Origin: Firmicutes bacterium UBA2598
Lineage (GTDB): Bacteria > Bacillota > PH28-bin88
DNA length: 7,382 nt
Direction: 5' to 3'
Assembly (NCBI GenBank): GCA_002339345.1
Contig: DDKM01000016.1
Location: forward strand, 1,495 to 8,876
In this document: positions 6,335-7,382 of the stretch, in pieces
Layout of the letters: every line of letters begins with the position of its first letter
How positions within the stretch are numbered: the first letter of the stretch is position 1
The notes under the pieces: generated by a model
Database searches by the model: none
What the model was told of the DNA's origin: nothing
The model's input: the letters and a program-made list of their open reading frames with translations, nothing else
Translations under genes and position numbers: made by a program

Positions 6335-6350
6335 GACGATGTCGGTAATT

Positions 6351-6374
6351 TTTCAGGATGTGCCGGTTTCAGGA
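6351..6374. repeat. 8-base direct repeat TTTCAGGA
   Basis: Copies lie at 6351-6358 and 6367-6374, start to start 16 bases apart, upstream of the minus promoter and between the two divergent genes. The copies could be half-sites for a regulator; chance is also possible. Confidence 0.3.
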
Positions 6375-6415
6375 GTAACGACAAGGCCCTTTTCCGCAGG
6401 TGTTAATTCTTGCAG

Positions 6416-6435
6416 ATCAAAGAATATCAAAGAAT
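6416..6435. repeat. 10-base tandem repeat ATCAAAGAAT x2
   Basis: Two perfect adjacent copies occupy 6416-6425 and 6426-6435, followed by ATT. A period of ten bases is about one DNA helical turn, so two proteins could bind the same face. No function can be shown from the sequence. Confidence 0.4.
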
Positions 6436-6633
6436 ATTGCAGCCAAGATGTACCAGGACGAGAAAAATCCCCTGTGCAAAGCCTGCGCGGCATACTTATT
6501 GGTACCTGCCGGATTGGATGAGATTACAACTATTCATGGTTTTACCACAGGAATTGGGCTATTCGCTCCGCCCAGCACGACCTGGATTAAAATACCCGGC
6601 AGGAAAAACCCTAACGGGATGGAATTGATCCGG

Positions 6634-6639
6634 TATACT
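6634..6639 (+). promoter_or_regulatory. Candidate -10 element of the QueG-like gene
   Basis: TATACT matches five of six consensus bases. The corresponding -35 region (near 6611-6616, CTAACG) is poor, so any promoter here is weak or needs an activator. A transcript starting near 6646 would give a 27-base leader carrying the SD for TTG 6673 and would exclude the upstream in-frame ATG at 6619. Confidence 0.3.
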
Positions 6640-6672
6640 ATCTGTGCCCAACGGGGTGGAGGGGGGAGAGCA

Positions 6673-7382
6673 TTGGCAAACGTCCTGCAACAGGAGATTA
6701 CAGCCTTTATCCGGGACCACGGCAGGCATCCCCTGGTACGGGAACCCCTGGTGGGGTTTGCGGTGACAGATGACCCACTTTTTCCCCAATTAAAAATGGC
6801 GGTGGGACCCAACCACCTGTTGCCCTCGGACCTGTTAACCGGGGCCAGGTCGGTGGTGTCCTTCTTTTTGCCCTTTAAGCCGGAGCTGGTGCGGGGTAAC
6901 TACCACGGTGCCACGGCCAGCCGGGACTGGGCTGAAGCCTATATTGCCGTCAATGCCTTGATTGCCGACACCTGTGCCGGGCTGCAGCGGTGGCTGGCTG
7001 GTAGGGGTGTGGCCGCCGCCTTCGCCCGGCCCACCCATAACTTTGACCAGGTGGAACTGGTGTCCTTCTGGTCCCACAAGCATGTGGCCTATATCGCCGG
7101 TTTGGGCACCTTTGGCCGCCACCAGATGCTGATTACCCGGAAGGGCTGTGCCGGCCGCCTGGGGAGCCTGGTGGTGGATGTGACACTGTCCCCCAGCCGC
7201 CGGCCGGACTGGCAATATTGTCCTGATGTGGGTCGCCCGGGTGCTTGTGGTTCATGTTTCCGCCGCTGTCCCACCGGGGCCCTTACCCCTGCCGGGCTGG
7301 ATAAAATGGCCTGCTACCAGCATTTACTGGCGGCTGATGCTACATATAGTGATCTGGATACCTGTGATGTTTGCGGCAAGTG
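6673..7382 (+). CDS. QueG-like 4Fe-4S dicluster protein, 3' end cut by the window
   Basis: The frame runs to the window end, giving 236 residues from TTG 6673. The TTG is preceded by a long GGAGGGGGGAGAG run (6658-6670), a better site than in-frame ATG 6619 (weak SD) or ATG 6448 (none). Residues 55-70 (LTGARSVVSFFLPFKP) and 141-171 (AGLGTFGRHQMLITRKG, then LGSLVVDVTL) follow the fold of epoxyqueuosine reductase-like proteins (COG1600). The double-cluster domain begins with Cys183, then C192-x2-C195-x3-C199-P-T-G-A, Cys214, and CDVCGK at 231-236, with the next Cys probably cut at the edge. True QueG carries a D-x-x-P-x-x-ER-like motif just before AGLG. Here the segment reads THNFDQVELVSFWSHKHVAYIAGLG, so the motif is not seen. 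It is therefore better called a QueG-like paralogue, perhaps a redox or cobamide-linked reductase, with unknown substrate. It is divergent from the NapH-like operon, which raises a possible redox link. Confidence 0.82.
   Translation, partial: MANVLQQEITAFIRDHGRHPLVREPLVGFAVTDDPLFPQLKMAVGPNHLLPSDLLTGARSVVSFFLPFKPELVRGNYHGATASRDWAEAYIAVNALIADTCAGLQRWLAGRGVAAAFARPTHNFDQVELVSFWSHKHVAYIAGLGTFGRHQMLITRKGCAGRLGSLVVDVTLSPSRRPDWQYCPDVGRPGACGSCFRRCPTGALTPAGLDKMACYQHLLAADATYSDLDTCDVCGK

Larger units (their letters stand above)
6251..6672. other. Divergent intergenic control region
   Basis: These 422 bases separate the minus-strand NapH-like operon from the plus-strand QueG-like gene. They are more AT-rich than the flanking genes. 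They hold a promoter in each direction, a 14-base palindromic element, the 8-base direct repeat TTTCAGGA (6351-6358 and 6367-6374), and a 10-base tandem repeat (6416-6435). Short frames in it (for example 6252-6521 and 6410-6628) have no convincing ribosome site or recognisable sequence. The frame of the QueG-like gene stays open upstream to 6379, but a better start is at 6673. No tRNA or known riboswitch is recognised. Confidence 0.6.

Noticed and set aside
6252..6628. Short plus-strand frames in the divergent gap (6252-6521 and 6410-6628)
   Set aside because: They overlap each other and the promoter elements, lack SD sites, and give no recognisable protein.

Overview
The window looks like chromosomal DNA from an anaerobic Gram-positive bacterium of the clostridial Peptococcaceae type (Desulfotomaculum, Pelotomaculum or Moorella relatives). 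This is an inference. It rests on strong purine-rich Shine-Dalgarno (SD) sites, TTG starts, moderately GC-rich codons, several iron-sulfur proteins, and protein families I associate with that group. I see no rRNA, tRNA, CRISPR array, transposase or phage gene.

Positions 1-495 hold the 3' end of a radical-SAM-type protein. Positions 535-3446 form a probable three-gene plus-strand unit with a good promoter at its head. It encodes a winged-helix DNA-binding protein, a small coiled-coil phasin-like protein, and a complete ABC1/AarF/UbiB-type atypical kinase with two C-terminal membrane helices. UbiB relatives are linked to quinone biology and lipid-associated ATPase activity. The phasin-like protein may be a lipid- or granule-associated partner, which is inference.

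Positions 3447-3588 are intergenic and hold a nested inverted repeat and a promoter. They lead into a single gene (3589-4431) for a DUF6671-type protein with a Cys-rich, probably zinc-binding tail. Its codon use is more GC-rich than its neighbours', so it may have been acquired.

Positions 4485-6250 are a minus-strand two-gene operon, convergent with the DUF6671 gene. The first gene (5384-6250) is a NapH/PF12801-like polytopic membrane protein with two ferredoxin-type 4Fe-4S motifs. Two bases after its stop begins a gene for a membrane-anchored protein (4485-5381) with two copies of a small 'RG-T' domain joined by a Pro/Thr/Ala-rich linker. The two probably form a membrane electron-transfer module.

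Positions 6251-6672 are a divergent control region with a promoter in each direction, a palindrome in the spacer of the minus promoter, and short direct repeats. From 6673 to the window end runs a QueG-like 4Fe-4S dicluster protein, cut at the edge. It starts at TTG and seems to lack the catalytic motif of true epoxyqueuosine reductase, so it is probably a paralogue of unknown substrate.

Nothing here is clearly a new defence or mobile system. The least understood parts are the UbiB/phasin/regulator unit, the DUF6671 gene, and the duplicated-domain partner of the NapH-like protein.
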